A DNA stretch of 64,000 nucleotides, taken from the NCBI RefSeq assembly GCF_009834125.1, contig NZ_CP047146.1:2969501-3033500 (forward strand), read 5' to 3'. The notes beneath the pieces were generated by a model. The model had not been told where the DNA came from and did no database searches. It was given only the letters and a program-made list of their open reading frames with translations. The position numbers and the translations under genes were made by a program. Numbering within the stretch: position 1 is the first letter of the stretch; each line of letters begins with the position of its first letter. The DNA comes from Streptomyces sp. GS7. Lineage in GTDB: Bacteria > Actinomycetota > Actinomycetes > Streptomycetales > Streptomycetaceae. Positions 47,985 through 57,271 of this stretch are shown one piece after another.

Positions 47985-48334
47985 CCGCGGTGGTTTCAGC
48001 GCGACGGGAGCGGGCCGCCCTGCGTGGCGACGCAGATTGAAGTAGACGGCCGCCAGCTTCGTGCGGGCATCTCGCGCGCAGGGAACAGCGGCCGTCGGCC
48101 TCGTGGTGCGGTGGGTACCAAACCCGCTAAACGACCGGCGCTGACGTCTACTTGACAGTAGCGGTCCCTTCGGATGTTCACCGACGGGGCCGTTGCTGCA
48201 GGTCCCCAAGCTTGGCGTTTAACGTCGCAGGTCACTCGACCTGCTGAGATCCCCGGGAGCCGGGGCGCGTGACGCGGCCGTGCTTCACGCTTCGAGATGT
48301 CGAGTAACGAAGCACGAAAGAAATGCTGCTGCCC
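47985..48334. other. Intergenic, no gene recognised
   Basis: This 350-base stretch contains no frame that I can support. It precedes the transposase fragments. Confidence 0.4.
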
Positions 48335-48540
48335 ATGAGCCTCCCCGTCGACGCGCCCGCAGGCGAGGCATTGAGCGTGTTGTCCCGCTTCGGGTCGCGT
48401 TCTGCGACTGTCTGTACAGCCGTGCTGATGCGCTCTTCGAGCTCACCGACGCGATCTTGCGCGCGGACGGGCCGGTGAAGACCCTGGTCGAGCTCTGCCT
48501 GACGGTCGAGCGCCGGCAGCGCCCGAAAGCGCCGGGGGAA
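48335..48540 (+). pseudogene. Transposase fragment (IS701-like)
   Basis: An ATG at 48335 opens MSLPVDAPAGEAL, then after a frameshift near 48395 the frame reads RVAFCDCLYSRADALFELTD followed by DGPVKTLVELCLTVERR. This matches, from memory, the N-terminus of a transposase family widespread in Streptomyces (DALFELTDALL...DGPVKTLV). The rest is absent. It is therefore a dead remnant. Confidence 0.55.
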
Positions 48541-48657
48541 GGTCCGCCTGATCGCGGAACAGGCTCATGCCTACGCTGGAGCCGCCGAAGGGCGGCTTGA
48601 CTATGGCGGGCCCTCCGTTCCAGTTGATCGCGTCGCCGAACCACGCCCACCATCCGG

Positions 48658-48768
48658 GCAGTAGCCTTCCGGCTGTCCGCCTCTGCCCTGGAGCCAGGCC
48701 GGTACCGGCAACAACGGCCGGACGGCCGCCCACTCCGCATCCGTCATATCCGACGGATACCGGCGCAC
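48658..48768 (-). pseudogene. IS5-family transposase N-terminal fragment
   Basis: On this strand VRRYPSDMTDAEWAAVRPLL is followed by VPAWLQGRGGQPEGYC, the standard N-terminus of IS5/IS112-type transposases in Streptomyces. The homology stops abruptly after GYC. The adjacent downstream frame reads GPAIVKPPFGGSSVGM, reminiscent of an ATP-grasp loop, suggesting a recombination junction; that second assignment is weak. Confidence 0.75.
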
Positions 48769-48873
48769 CCGATCGGGTTGATCGGCCGCGTTGCCGTACA
48801 CGTGCGCGAGGCAATCGCTCGACCCGGCGGGCGAGTTGAAGTCAACTGGATCGGGCGCGTGCAACAACGACAA

Positions 48874-48932
48874 CAGGGCCTCCGGGAACCGCTCGGAATG
48901 GGGTCGCACCCCCGAGCTACCAGGAGGCCCTG
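48874..48932. repeat. Long imperfect hairpin beside the IS fragments
   Basis: CAGGGCCTCC (48874-48883) pairs with GGAGGCCCTG (48923-48932); an inner GCTCGG/CCGAGC stem extends it. It may be an IS end or a terminator remnant. Confidence 0.55.
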
Positions 48933-49123
48933 CCTTTATGCGCGTACCGCCGGAAGATCCCCCGACCAGGTCCTCCGTCCGACTTGCACGATCCAGGATC
49001 GGTTGAGACGCGACTTCTGGTGCATTGACGCCTTGGCATGCAATCTGCCCCATCTGCGCACACAGTCAACAATTACCCCAAGCGGCGATCAATTCCTCTT
49101 GAGCGCCAATACCATTCCTCGAC

Positions 49124-49164
49124 GTCAACTTCAATCTGCGTTATTCAAGTTGACTGGTTATGAT
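49124..49164 (+). promoter_or_regulatory. Operator-promoter region of the conservon
   Basis: GTCAACTT (49124-49131) and AAGTTGAC (49147-49154) form a perfect 8-bp dyad with a 15-base spacer, directly followed by a -10 TATGAT (49159-49164). It lies in an AT-rich patch 43 bases upstream of cvnA and is the best operator candidate for the unit. Confidence 0.6.
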
Positions 49165-49206
49165 CGGCGCCCGCTCGGGAATGACCGACTCCGTTTATGA
49201 GGACTG

Positions 49207-51555
49207 ATGACCCCTACAGCATCCGAAGGCCCAGGCGAGCCGGTGCCACGGCGTCGACGGCGTGTGGTGCGCCTGCGTACCTTGCTCGTCTGGCTGGCGG
49301 TGGTGCCCACCGTGGCCATGGGCGTCCAAGTCCTCGTCACCTCGAATCAGTTGCTGCAGGAGTCGCAGCAACTGCGCCAAGCCGCGGTGGCCGGCCGGCA
49401 GACAGGCATACCCCTGTACCAGCTCGTGATCAGATTGCAGTCCGAGCGCGCGATCACCGCCGCGTGGTGGTCGGGCACGCCCGTAGCCGCGGCCGACCTG
49501 CGCAGCCACCGAGCGAACACCGACCGGGCCGTGGCCGCGTTCCTGAAGTCGTCGGACCCCGGTCAGGTGCATTCGGACGTCGCCAAGCACCACCTCCAGG
49601 AGACCACGCGGCGACTCACGGACTTGGGCACCCAACGCGAGCGCGCCGACACACGCCACGGCAGCCTGGCAGACACCCTCGACTACTACACCGGCGTGAT
49701 CAACGAGACGATCCGCAGCTACGCGGACTCCAGCTCCGTGGACGACGGTGGGCTGACGCAGGAGAGAACGTCGTTGGTCTCCCTGTTCTCGGCATCGGAG
49801 GTGGTGTCGCGCGAGGATGCGATCCTCTCGCTGGCAGACACCTCCGGGAAACTGACGTACGCCAGGTTCGGTGATTTCATCGAAGCCGCCGGCTCCAGCA
49901 ACTACTTGTACGACACGATCGTGCTCGATCTGCCGGCTGAGGACCAGCAGGCCCTCCGGCGGATCCTGGCCTCGAAGCCCTGGAAGGCCAAGTCCCGCAT
50001 CGAGCAGGCGGTCATCTCCGAGCACCGGGACACGCCTTCCGGCGTCGTACTGCCGCCTGCCGTCCACGACTGGGATGCGACCGAGGACGCCTTTTCCGCC
50101 CAGTTGGACGCCTTCAACGAGAGCAGACTGCACGAGCTGCTCGCACACGCCGACGACCGGGCAGCGCAGTTGGAGAGTCAGATCGCGCTGCTGGTGGCGG
50201 CGAGCGGTGCCGCCCTCCTGCTGGTCGTCGCCGTCGTGGTCTTCACCACGCGCTCCGTCCTGCGCCGTTTGCGGGATCTCCACGACCGCACGGTGACGGT
50301 CGCCGAGGAGACCCTGCCGGACATCGTGGACCGCCTGCAGCGCGGAGCGGCAGTCGGCGCCGACGCGCTGCCGCAGCCGAAGGGCGAGCAGGACGAGGTC
50401 GGACGGATCAGTGACGCCTTCGCCCGCGTCGTCGCCGTGTCCCTTGAGGGGCACCGCAAGCTCGCCGACGAGCGACAGGGCTTCAGCATGTTCGCCTCCG
50501 GTATCGCCTCACGGACCGGGAACCTGGTCAGCCGGCAGCTCGCCCTCACCGAGCACCTTCAGGACACCTTCGGCCAGGACGAGGCGCTCCTCGCCGACCT
50601 CATGAGGTCCGATCAGCTCACGGTGGGGATGCGGAGACAGATCGAGAACCTGCTCATCCTGGCGGGCGGCGAGATCCCCGACCCGCACACCGAGCCCATG
50701 CGCATCGCCGACCTGCTCCGGGAAGCAGCCGCTGAAGTCGAGGACTTCCGGCGCATCGACCGTCACGCCATGGACGAGACCAGTGTCGAACCCAGCACGG
50801 TCAGCCAGCTCAGCCACCTGCTGGCAGAACTGCTGGACAACGCCACGCGCTTCTCCCCGCCGACGACGAAGGTCTCCATCCGGTCCGAACTCGTGGGCGA
50901 CGGCCTCTGCATCGAGATCGAGGACCGTGGCCCGCGCGTGACCGCTGAGAGGTACGAGGAGATGAACGGCCGCCTGCACTCGGCCCCGCCTTACTCCGTA
51001 CTGGCCGAGAACGCGCACCGGCTCGGCCTCTTCGTGGTCGGCCACCTCGCCGACCAGCTCGGGGCGAAGGTCACGCTGCGCCGGTCGGCGTTCGGCGGAA
51101 CATCCGCTGTGGTGATCGTCCCGGGTGAGCACCTCGCGGAGACCCCGGAGCGCACCGCGGTGCCCGAGCCGGCGAAGCGGCCCGCGCCCGTACCGCAGTC
51201 CGCCGAGGGACACCAGCCCGAGCTCGTCCCGCAGGAGCGGCCCGACGATCCGGCGGACGACCCCGCTCCCACCGCGTCGGGACTGCCGCGCCGACAGCGG
51301 GGAGAGCTGGTCGGGTCGGCCCGGTCCACGGCGCCGGGGGCATCGCCCCGGTCCGGCTCCGGGGGCGTCCCCGCCCGGCCGGCCCTCCCCGAGCGCGTCC
51401 CGCAGACCCACATGGCCCGGCAGCTCCACGAGTCGCGTGCGGCCGAACCGGTCGGTCAGGACGCCGCCACGCCCGAAGAGGTGGCCGACGCCTGGGCGGA
51501 CTACGAAGACAGCACCAGGAAAGTGGAACTCGAGCTCCGACAGGACCAGCCATGA
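49207..51555 (+). CDS. cvnA: Conservon sensor protein CvnA (histidine-kinase-like with nitrate/nitrite-sensing domain)
   Basis: The 782-residue membrane protein has a TM helix near residue 25, an extracellular NIT-type sensing domain (about 50-320), a second TM near 330, HAMP, and a HATPase_c domain (HLLAELLDNATRFSPP near residue 545, EIEDRGP, LGLFVVGHLADQLG). There is no convincing phospho-acceptor histidine box. This is the CvnA architecture of Streptomyces conservons, which act with CvnB-D as a heterotrimeric-G-protein-like membrane complex. The C-terminal 150 residues are Pro/Arg-rich. ATGA overlap couples it to cvnB. Confidence 0.93.
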   Translation: MTPTASEGPGEPVPRRRRRVVRLRTLLVWLAVVPTVAMGVQVLVTSNQLLQESQQLRQAAVAGRQTGIPLYQLVIRLQSERAITAAWWSGTPVAAADLRSHRANTDRAVAAFLKSSDPGQVHSDVAKHHLQETTRRLTDLGTQRERADTRHGSLADTLDYYTGVINETIRSYADSSSVDDGGLTQERTSLVSLFSASEVVSREDAILSLADTSGKLTYARFGDFIEAAGSSNYLYDTIVLDLPAEDQQALRRILASKPWKAKSRIEQAVISEHRDTPSGVVLPPAVHDWDATEDAFSAQLDAFNESRLHELLAHADDRAAQLESQIALLVAASGAALLLVVAVVVFTTRSVLRRLRDLHDRTVTVAEETLPDIVDRLQRGAAVGADALPQPKGEQDEVGRISDAFARVVAVSLEGHRKLADERQGFSMFASGIASRTGNLVSRQLALTEHLQDTFGQDEALLADLMRSDQLTVGMRRQIENLLILAGGEIPDPHTEPMRIADLLREAAAEVEDFRRIDRHAMDETSVEPSTVSQLSHLLAELLDNATRFSPPTTKVSIRSELVGDGLCIEIEDRGPRVTAERYEEMNGRLHSAPPYSVLAENAHRLGLFVVGHLADQLGAKVTLRRSAFGGTSAVVIVPGEHLAETPERTAVPEPAKRPAPVPQSAEGHQPELVPQERPDDPADDPAPTASGLPRRQRGELVGSARSTAPGASPRSGSGGVPARPALPERVPQTHMARQLHESRAAEPVGQDAATPEEVADAWADYEDSTRKVELELRQDQP

Positions 51556-51956
51556 CGACGACACAGAACGACGCGATCTACAGCATCCTGGACAACAACC
51601 TGAGCAGGATCGCTGGGATCCAGGGAGCCGTACTGCTCTCCAACGACGGGATCAAGCTCAGCTCCTACCTGCTCGAACAGGACCAGGCCGAGCGGGTGGC
51701 CGCGGCTGCCTCCGGCATCGCGTCCACCATGAAAGCCATCTCGCGAGAGATCGACGGTGGCGGGGTGATCCGCCAACTCGTCGAGATGGACGACCGATAC
51801 CTGTGCATCGTGGGGTGCGGGTCGGGCAGCACGCTGATCGTGGTGGCCTCCCGCAAGGCACGGCTCGGGGAACTGGGCGGCGAGACGGTCCGCGCCGCGC
51901 AGGCGCTCGGCGAGTGGCTGGGCACCCCAGAACGCACACAGGCGTCCACGTCGTAA
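51552..51956 (+). CDS. cvnB: Conservon roadblock/LC7 protein CvnB
   Basis: The 134-residue roadblock-fold protein (IYSILDNNLSRIAGIQGAVLL, LIVVASRKARLGELGGE) binds the GTPase CvnD in characterised conservons. Start overlaps cvnA (ATGA). Confidence 0.95.
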   Translation: MTTTQNDAIYSILDNNLSRIAGIQGAVLLSNDGIKLSSYLLEQDQAERVAAAASGIASTMKAISREIDGGGVIRQLVEMDDRYLCIVGCGSGSTLIVVASRKARLGELGGETVRAAQALGEWLGTPERTQASTS

Positions 51957-52321
51957 TGGCAGCCGACCCCCAGCCCGGACGGCGCCGCCGGACGCGACTG
52001 TACGCCCTCACCGATGGGCGTACGGCCGCATCCCGCCATGACCTGACGATGGACACGATGATCACAGCGACCACTGACGCCGACGGTCACGGCAGCCTGC
52101 CCACAGAGTGGCAGGAAATCCTCGCCATGTGCCCGGCACCGAACGGACGGGCGGTCGCCGAGATCGCCGCCCGGATGCAGATGCGCCTTACCCCCATGGT
52201 GGTCCTGCTCGGCGAACTGCTGGACCGCGGTCTGATCCGCCACCGGCCGCCGCTGGACGCCTCCGAGACCTCCAATGTCCACCTGCTCGTGAAAATCAGG
52301 GACAACCTTGCCCGACTATGA
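51956..52321 (+). CDS. cvnC: Conservon DUF742 protein CvnC
   Basis: The 121-residue DUF742 protein shows RRTRLYALTDGRTAA, the AEIAARMQMRLTPMVVLLGELL winged-helix-like segment and a short C-terminal strand. The start overlaps the cvnB stop as TAATG. In conservons it links the membrane sensor to the GTPase. Confidence 0.93.
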   Translation: MAADPQPGRRRRTRLYALTDGRTAASRHDLTMDTMITATTDADGHGSLPTEWQEILAMCPAPNGRAVAEIAARMQMRLTPMVVLLGELLDRGLIRHRPPLDASETSNVHLLVKIRDNLARL

Positions 52322-52898
52322 CACCACCGCACCGGAAGCGTCCCCCGTCAAGGTCCTCATCGCCGGGGGCTTCGGCGTCGGCAAGACGACCCTGGTCGAG
52401 GCGATATCCGAGATCGATCCGCTGCGCACCGAAGAGCGGCTGACGGCCGCGGGCGTCGGAGTCGACGACCTCGACGGCATCGAGAGCAAGACTGCGACCA
52501 CGGTCGCGATGGACTTCGGCCGTATCACCCTCACCGACGCCGGAGTGGTCCTGTATCTCTTCGGTACACCGGGACAGGAGCGCTTCTGGTTCATGTGGGA
52601 CGACTTGCTGTACGGGGCACTCGGGGCGATCGTCCTGGTCGACACCCGGCGACTGGACCGCAGCTTCCCCGCCGTCGACTTCTTCGAGAACCGCGGACTG
52701 CCGTTCATCATCGGCGCGAACTGCTTCCACGGCGAACAGCCGTACACCGCCGAGGAGATCAGAGCGGCCCTGCACCTGCGGGACCCGAACACCCCCGTCC
52801 TCCTGCTCGACGCCCGCTCCCGGGAGGACGTCCGCGGCGCCCTGCTCTCGCTGCTGGAGCTGCTCATCGCCAAGGCGCAGGTCCCCGCGCCCGTCTGA
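52308..52898 (+). CDS. cvnD: Conservon GTPase CvnD
   Basis: The 196-residue Ras-like GTPase has G1 AGGFGVGKTTLV near residue 20, G3 LFGTPGQERF near 86 and a later Asp motif. TTG start at 52308 overlaps cvnC by 14 bases. It completes the cvnABCD unit; a cytochrome P450 (cvnE/F), seen in some conservons, is absent here. Confidence 0.93.
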   Translation: MPDYDTTAPEASPVKVLIAGGFGVGKTTLVEAISEIDPLRTEERLTAAGVGVDDLDGIESKTATTVAMDFGRITLTDAGVVLYLFGTPGQERFWFMWDDLLYGALGAIVLVDTRRLDRSFPAVDFFENRGLPFIIGANCFHGEQPYTAEEIRAALHLRDPNTPVLLLDARSREDVRGALLSLLELLIAKAQVPAPV

Positions 52899-53358
52899 CC
52901 GTGGACGGCCGGAGACCGTCGGCAGACAGCCGGAGGACGGGTGGACCGTCTCAGCCGACTACGGCTGGGCGGTCGACCCGCCAAGGGCGCTGAGTACCCG
53001 CTGCTCCCCCAGCCTTGCCAGCAGCGCAGGCAACGCGGTCCCGATCGGCTGGCGGATGATTCGTCCGCCAGTGCGTCGTACGGCGTCGGCCATGCCGTGA
53101 CGATCAGCAGTCGTGCCCGTTCCCGGCGGCGATCCCGGCGTCCCGCCCACCACATGGCGGGGTCGCCCGGGAAACACGGCGCGTCGAGCGGGCGGAGGAA
53201 CCCATGGCCCGGATCTGGGCGGGAACGGGCATCGGCAAGACCCCACCATCGCTGCGCTGTCTGGACGGTGACGGCACTGTCGCGCCGGGTGTCGAACGAC
53301 GAGCCGGAGCTGCCGGCCCTGCTTGCCGACGTGCTCCGTCGCCAGTGAAGAACGGCAG
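52899..53358. other. Intergenic, no gene supported
   Basis: A 460-base stretch after the conservon. An antisense frame ending at 52959 reads LPALLARLGEQRVLSALGG and might be a decayed gene end, but it has no family match I recognise. Confidence 0.4.
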
Positions 53359-53811
53359 TCAGCGTCGGTAGGTGCCCACCAGCGTGCCACTCGCCAGCTC
53401 CTGGCCCTTCACGGCATGATGCACTGCATCGGCTGTCGGCCGCCCGTGCAGGGAAAGTGGCTCCGACACGGCCCACAGGCGGAAGAAGTAGCGGTGCACA
53501 CCATGCCCCGGCGGAGGCATCGGACCAGCCCAGCCCACCCGGCCGAATCCGTTGGGCCACTCCTGGCCACCTTGAGGGACCTCCCCCTCCGCCGCACCGG
53601 AACTCTCCGGATCGATGCCGGTGACCAGCCAGTGCAGAAACGCCCCGCCCGGGGCGTCAGGGTCCTCGCAGAGCAGGACCAACTCCGCCGTACCGTCCGG
53701 TGCCGCGGACCACGTCAGCGGTGGCGAGACGTCGTCCCCCTCCCCGCTGTGGCGTCGAGGGATCGCCGCATGGTCGTCGAACGCCACGCTTCTGAGCTCA
53801 ATTCCAGTCAT
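53359..53811 (-). CDS. PEBP (Raf-kinase-inhibitor-like, YbhB/YbcL) protein
   Basis: The 150-residue protein shows the phosphatidylethanolamine-binding fold: SPPLTWSAAPDG, the ligand-site CEDPDAPGGAFLHWLVTGID (DPDxP, His-Trp), and HRYFFRLWAV. Function in bacteria is unknown. ATG 53811. It is divergent from the NTPase gene (123 bases). Confidence 0.92.
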   Translation of the reverse strand: MTGIELRSVAFDDHAAIPRRHSGEGDDVSPPLTWSAAPDGTAELVLLCEDPDAPGGAFLHWLVTGIDPESSGAAEGEVPQGGQEWPNGFGRVGWAGPMPPPGHGVHRYFFRLWAVSEPLSLHGRPTADAVHHAVKGQELASGTLVGTYRR

Positions 53812-53934
53812 GCGCGCGGCTCTACCCGGAACAGCCTGGTCGGCACCGATCGAAGCGGGCAGAAAACCCGATCGGCCGAGCACCCCGGCCACCGCGCCGG
53901 GAACCTCGTAAGGCGGACCTGATCGGAGCTCACG

Positions 53935-54468
53935 TTGCCCACGAGAATTCTGCTCGAAGGACGCCCCGGCTCGGGCAAGACGACCGTCATCCGCCGACTG
54001 GCCGCACTCCTGCGCACCCGTAGGTCTGTCGGCTTCACCACGGAGGAGATCCGGCAAGGCGGCACCCGGGTCGGTTTCGCGTTGGAAACACTGGGGGGAG
54101 GCCCGCGAGCAGTGCTCGCCCATGTCGACTTCCCGGGTCCACCGCGGGTGGGCCGGTACGGCGTCGACCTGGGAGTCATGGAGCGGCTTGCATGGCCGCC
54201 GCTCAGGTCGGCGGCAGCGGATCCGGCTCCTGGTGAACTCGTGCTGATCGACGAGCTCGGGCGTATGGAGCTGACGTGCACGGCGTTCCGGGACACAGTC
54301 CGGTCCCTGTTCGAGTCCGACATCGACATCGTCGCCACGGTCCACGCCAAGAGTGACCCGTTCACCGACGCCCTCAAGCGGCGCGCGGACATCGAACTCG
54401 TCCAGGTGACCCGGGCAAACCGGGACACACTCCCTGCCGATCTGGCAGCACGGCTGGAAAGCCGATGA
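53935..54468 (+). CDS. THEP1-like nucleoside triphosphatase
   Basis: The 177-residue protein has Walker A LLEGRPGSGKTTVIRRLAAL at residue 5, Walker B LVLIDELGRMEL near residue 103 and FTTEEIRQGGTRVGF, diagnostic for the NTPase_1/THEP1 group. TTG start with GGAG 6 bases upstream. Role unknown. Confidence 0.87.
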   Translation: MPTRILLEGRPGSGKTTVIRRLAALLRTRRSVGFTTEEIRQGGTRVGFALETLGGGPRAVLAHVDFPGPPRVGRYGVDLGVMERLAWPPLRSAAADPAPGELVLIDELGRMELTCTAFRDTVRSLFESDIDIVATVHAKSDPFTDALKRRADIELVQVTRANRDTLPADLAARLESR

Positions 54469-54796
54469 CGACCCTCATCTGGGCGCAGCCGTCGCTTCGC
54501 CGGGGTTTCACATCGGGCCGAGACCCACCGACTGCCGAAGGGAGAGTGCCGACACCATCGGAGAATGGCCTTGCTCTGAACTTCGATCCACCGAGCAATG
54601 ACCGGTCCAGAGCGTGGACATGAAGACGCGGATGCCTTCTGAGCTGGGACGATGGGGCTTCCTGCAGGTCCACATCCCCAGAGCAGGAGCAGCCCCTTTG
54701 AAGCGGGAAGCGGCCTGGGGGCCACGGCGGGTGCCGCGGGTCCCGGGCCGCTCCCGGGACGCATGGTGCTCGTCAGAAGGTCGTGACCGACTCGCG
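54469..54796. other. Intergenic, no gene supported
   Basis: 328 bases between convergent genes; I see no gene or strong hairpin. Confidence 0.4.
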
Positions 54797-55912
54797 TCAG
54801 GCAGTGAGCTTTCCGCCCATCCACTCCAGGGCCGCCGGGATCTCCCGGCGCCATGTGTTGAAGTTGTGGCCGCCGCTGTCGAGGATGATCGACGCGACGG
54901 TGGACGGCGACTTGGTCCCCTCGATGAACTTCAGGGTGGGCTTGTAGTTGCTCTCGCCGACCTTGCTGCTGGTGACCAGCAGGTTCACCCGGGGAGCGGG
55001 CAGGTGCTGCTGCCGCCAGAGCAGGTCGTGCTCCCGTTCCAGCTGCTTGCTGCCACCGAAGAGGGGTCCGGTGGTGGCGTCGATCGGCGCCTTGTAGTCG
55101 CCGGAGAGGGACACGGCAGTGGAGAACGACTGGGGGTTGCGCATCGTCATCTGCAGGGCGCAGTAACCACCGGTGGAGTCGCCCATGATGCCCCAGCTCT
55201 TGGCTTCCTCGCCGACGCGGTAGTGGTCGCTGATGTCCTTGCGTAGATCGTGGGTGAAGAACGTCTGAGTCTGGGGGCCGTTGGGTATGTCCACGCATTC
55301 GGTGTCGCGCTGCGCCACAACGGTCGGGCGCATCATCACCAGGACGGTCGGCTGCATGCGGTTCTGCTGGAGCAGGTCGTACTGGGTCTGCGGGTAATGC
55401 AGCTTCTTGTAGAGCGCCTCGGCGGTGCCCGGGTAGCCGGTGAGCACCACCGCCGCGGGGAACTTCTTGCCCGCGTACTTCTTCTGGAAGTACTGCGGCG
55501 GCAGGTAGACGTAGGCCGGGACGGAGATCTTGGACTTCTCACCACGGATGAGGACCTTGTCCAGTCTGCCGGAGGCTGACGGGACACCGGCGTTCGGGAT
55601 GCTCAGGCGCTCGGTGCCCAGCACCTGCAGCTGGGTGCCGTACGACCCGGTCTTGGAATGCGTCACCACACCCGGCTCCTGCTCCTGGCCGAAGAGGTCG
55701 GCCCAAGAGGCGTAGAAGCCGAAGGAGTTGTTGGCGAACAGGCCGATGGCCGCGAAGAGCGAGAGCTGCGTGGCGAAGAGCAGCCCGATACGACCGAGTA
55801 CCGCGCGCCCGCGTCCCCTGGAGACGCGCGGCCACAGCCAGATGGTGAGAACGAACAGCGCCACCGCGAGGAGGACGGCAAGAAGCAGCACTTTCTTACT
55901 GGTGAGACCCAT
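54797..55912 (-). CDS. Membrane-anchored esterase-D-like alpha/beta hydrolase
   Basis: The 371-residue protein has two N-terminal hydrophobic segments (about 7-30 and 41-60) and an extracytoplasmic esterase domain of the S-formylglutathione hydrolase/antigen-85 type. The nucleophile Ser is in WGIMGDSTGGYCALQ near residue 248, and the C-terminal GGHNFNTWRREIPAALEW contains the His. Substrate unknown; a cell-envelope ester is plausible. ATG 55912 with AGAAGG 6 bases upstream. Confidence 0.88.
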   Translation of the reverse strand: MGLTSKKVLLLAVLLAVALFVLTIWLWPRVSRGRGRAVLGRIGLLFATQLSLFAAIGLFANNSFGFYASWADLFGQEQEPGVVTHSKTGSYGTQLQVLGTERLSIPNAGVPSASGRLDKVLIRGEKSKISVPAYVYLPPQYFQKKYAGKKFPAAVVLTGYPGTAEALYKKLHYPQTQYDLLQQNRMQPTVLVMMRPTVVAQRDTECVDIPNGPQTQTFFTHDLRKDISDHYRVGEEAKSWGIMGDSTGGYCALQMTMRNPQSFSTAVSLSGDYKAPIDATTGPLFGGSKQLEREHDLLWRQQHLPAPRVNLLVTSSKVGESNYKPTLKFIEGTKSPSTVASIILDSGGHNFNTWRREIPAALEWMGGKLTA

Positions 55913-56094
55913 GTGGAGCCTTCTGCCGGGCGGCCGGGCCAACCGGACCGCAAGTGGAACCCCCAGCCCTGGGATGCCGTCATGCAGGTCGCAGAATATC
56001 CAGGTGCTGCGACCAGGGCTCGCACGTTCTCTCGACCGGGGCGTCGGGAAGGTTGATGTCTGACAGGCTAGATGGCGATAAGTCGGGGGAGGTT

Positions 56095-56112
56095 GCGTGG
56101 CGTACGCCACGC
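56095..56112. promoter_or_regulatory. 18-bp perfect palindrome
   Basis: GCGTGGCGTACGCCACGC lies in the 376-base gap between the esterase and DinB genes (55913-56288) and is a credible operator for either. No other feature is seen in the gap apart from the DinB -10. Confidence 0.55.
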
Positions 56113-56276
56113 CGGCTCGGTGGTCCGCGGCGGTGCCAAGGGGGGTGGACTCCGCCGGGAGGACGGTGAGGGAGATTGCCCGGGAGCCGGGGCCAGCCTG
56201 GAGTCGTTGCGCCACATAGGACCCGGTCCGCAGTCCGTCGGACGTGGGTCGGTCGTCTCCGCAGGAGACGCGTCGT

Positions 56277-56282
56277 TATCGT
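56277..56282 (+). promoter_or_regulatory. -10 element of the DinB gene, leaderless layout
   Basis: TATCGT ends 6 bases before the ATG at 56289 and there is no Shine-Dalgarno. Confidence 0.5.
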
Positions 56283-56288
56283 CCAGAC

Positions 56289-56852
56289 ATGACAACGTGC
56301 ATGGAATGCGGTTTCGCATATGAGCTCACCCTGGCTCCCGCGGTCTCGGCACTCGCCAAGGGTCATGCAGGCGAGTACGCGGACTTGTTGGGGGGCGAAA
56401 CGGCCGTGCTGCGGCGGCGTTCGGCGCCGCAGGTGTGGTCAGCGCTTGAGTACGCCTGCCACGTGCGCGACGTGCTGCTGGCCCAGCGGGAGCGAGTGCT
56501 GGCCGCGCGACGTCGTGAAACGCCGGTCGCTGAGCCCATGGGGCGCGACGAGCGAGTTGACCACGATGGATACGATCAGCAGCAGCCGGCCGATGTCGCC
56601 CGCCAACTCCAGGATGCGGCACTGCTGTTCGCCAACGTCCTCGACCGGCTGTCGCCCGCGGACTGGGGTCGCACAGTCGTGTACACCTATCCCGAACGTG
56701 AGGAACGCTCACTGAGCTGGCTCGCGGTTCACACCCTGCATGAGCTGCGCCACCACCTGCTCGATATGCGTTGCCAACTGGAACGACACAACACACGACA
56801 CAACAATGGCGGGTCCGATCTCGGCGACGTTCCCGCCCCGTCGGCCGACTGA
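56289..56852 (+). CDS. DinB/DfsB-like four-helix-bundle protein
   Basis: The 187-residue protein starts with a cysteine pair (CMECGF), then has DinB-type helices with metal-site histidines: SALEYACHVRDVLL near residue 58 and VHTLHELRHHLLDMR near 155. DinB folds bind a divalent metal and often act as thiol-dependent transferases. The actinobacterial subgroup with a leading CxxC is uncharacterised. Leaderless start likely. Confidence 0.86.
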   Translation: MTTCMECGFAYELTLAPAVSALAKGHAGEYADLLGGETAVLRRRSAPQVWSALEYACHVRDVLLAQRERVLAARRRETPVAEPMGRDERVDHDGYDQQQPADVARQLQDAALLFANVLDRLSPADWGRTVVYTYPEREERSLSWLAVHTLHELRHHLLDMRCQLERHNTRHNNGGSDLGDVPAPSAD

Positions 56853-57019
56853 GATCTTCAACAGCAAGGGTGCACGCTCACGCGCCCCTGCCCCTGCTCG
56901 TCTGGCCCGACCCCGCGCCCAGCGTGGCCACCGTCCCGACACCGCCACCGCACCCGCCGCACCACCGGTAGCGCCACACTGGAGTCTCCACCCTGCGCCG
57001 GAGTGGTGCAGGGGGAGAC

Positions 57020-57271
57020 ATGGCCGTCCGGCAGCGTTTCGTCGGCCTGCGGCAGCCATGGACCTCGCGCCATGCGCTGCTGGTGATCCCGGTCGTGCTC
57101 ATCGCAGTGATCACGGTCGTTGACATCGTGGTCCCGGCCTACGTCCACCTCGGTCCGCTCCTGGTCATCGCCCCGGCGATCACGGCCTCGTTCGCCGGTC
57201 CCCGGCTGACCGGGGCGATCGGAGCGCTGGCGGTCGAGGGTGCTGCACACGAGGCAACGGCCACGCGCCGC
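57020..57271 (+). pseudogene. Truncated SpoIIE-type PP2C phosphatase (membrane N-terminus only)
   Basis: The frame reads VVLIAVITVVDIVVPAYVHL followed by GPLLVIAPAITASFAGPRLT, the N-terminal membrane segment of Streptomyces SpoIIE-family phosphatases. Homology stops near EGAAHEATATRR, and the PAS/GAF and PP2C domains are missing. Probably a deletion remnant. The frame itself continues to 57451 without recognisable content. Confidence 0.72.

Noticed and set aside
47739..48235. Minus-strand open frames in the gap before the IS fragments
   Set aside because: No domain, poor codon bias and conflict with the better-supported plus-strand fragment.
52959..53390. Minus-strand frame after the conservon
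   Set aside because: Codon bias is mixed, no start with Shine-Dalgarno, and it overlaps the PEBP gene end.
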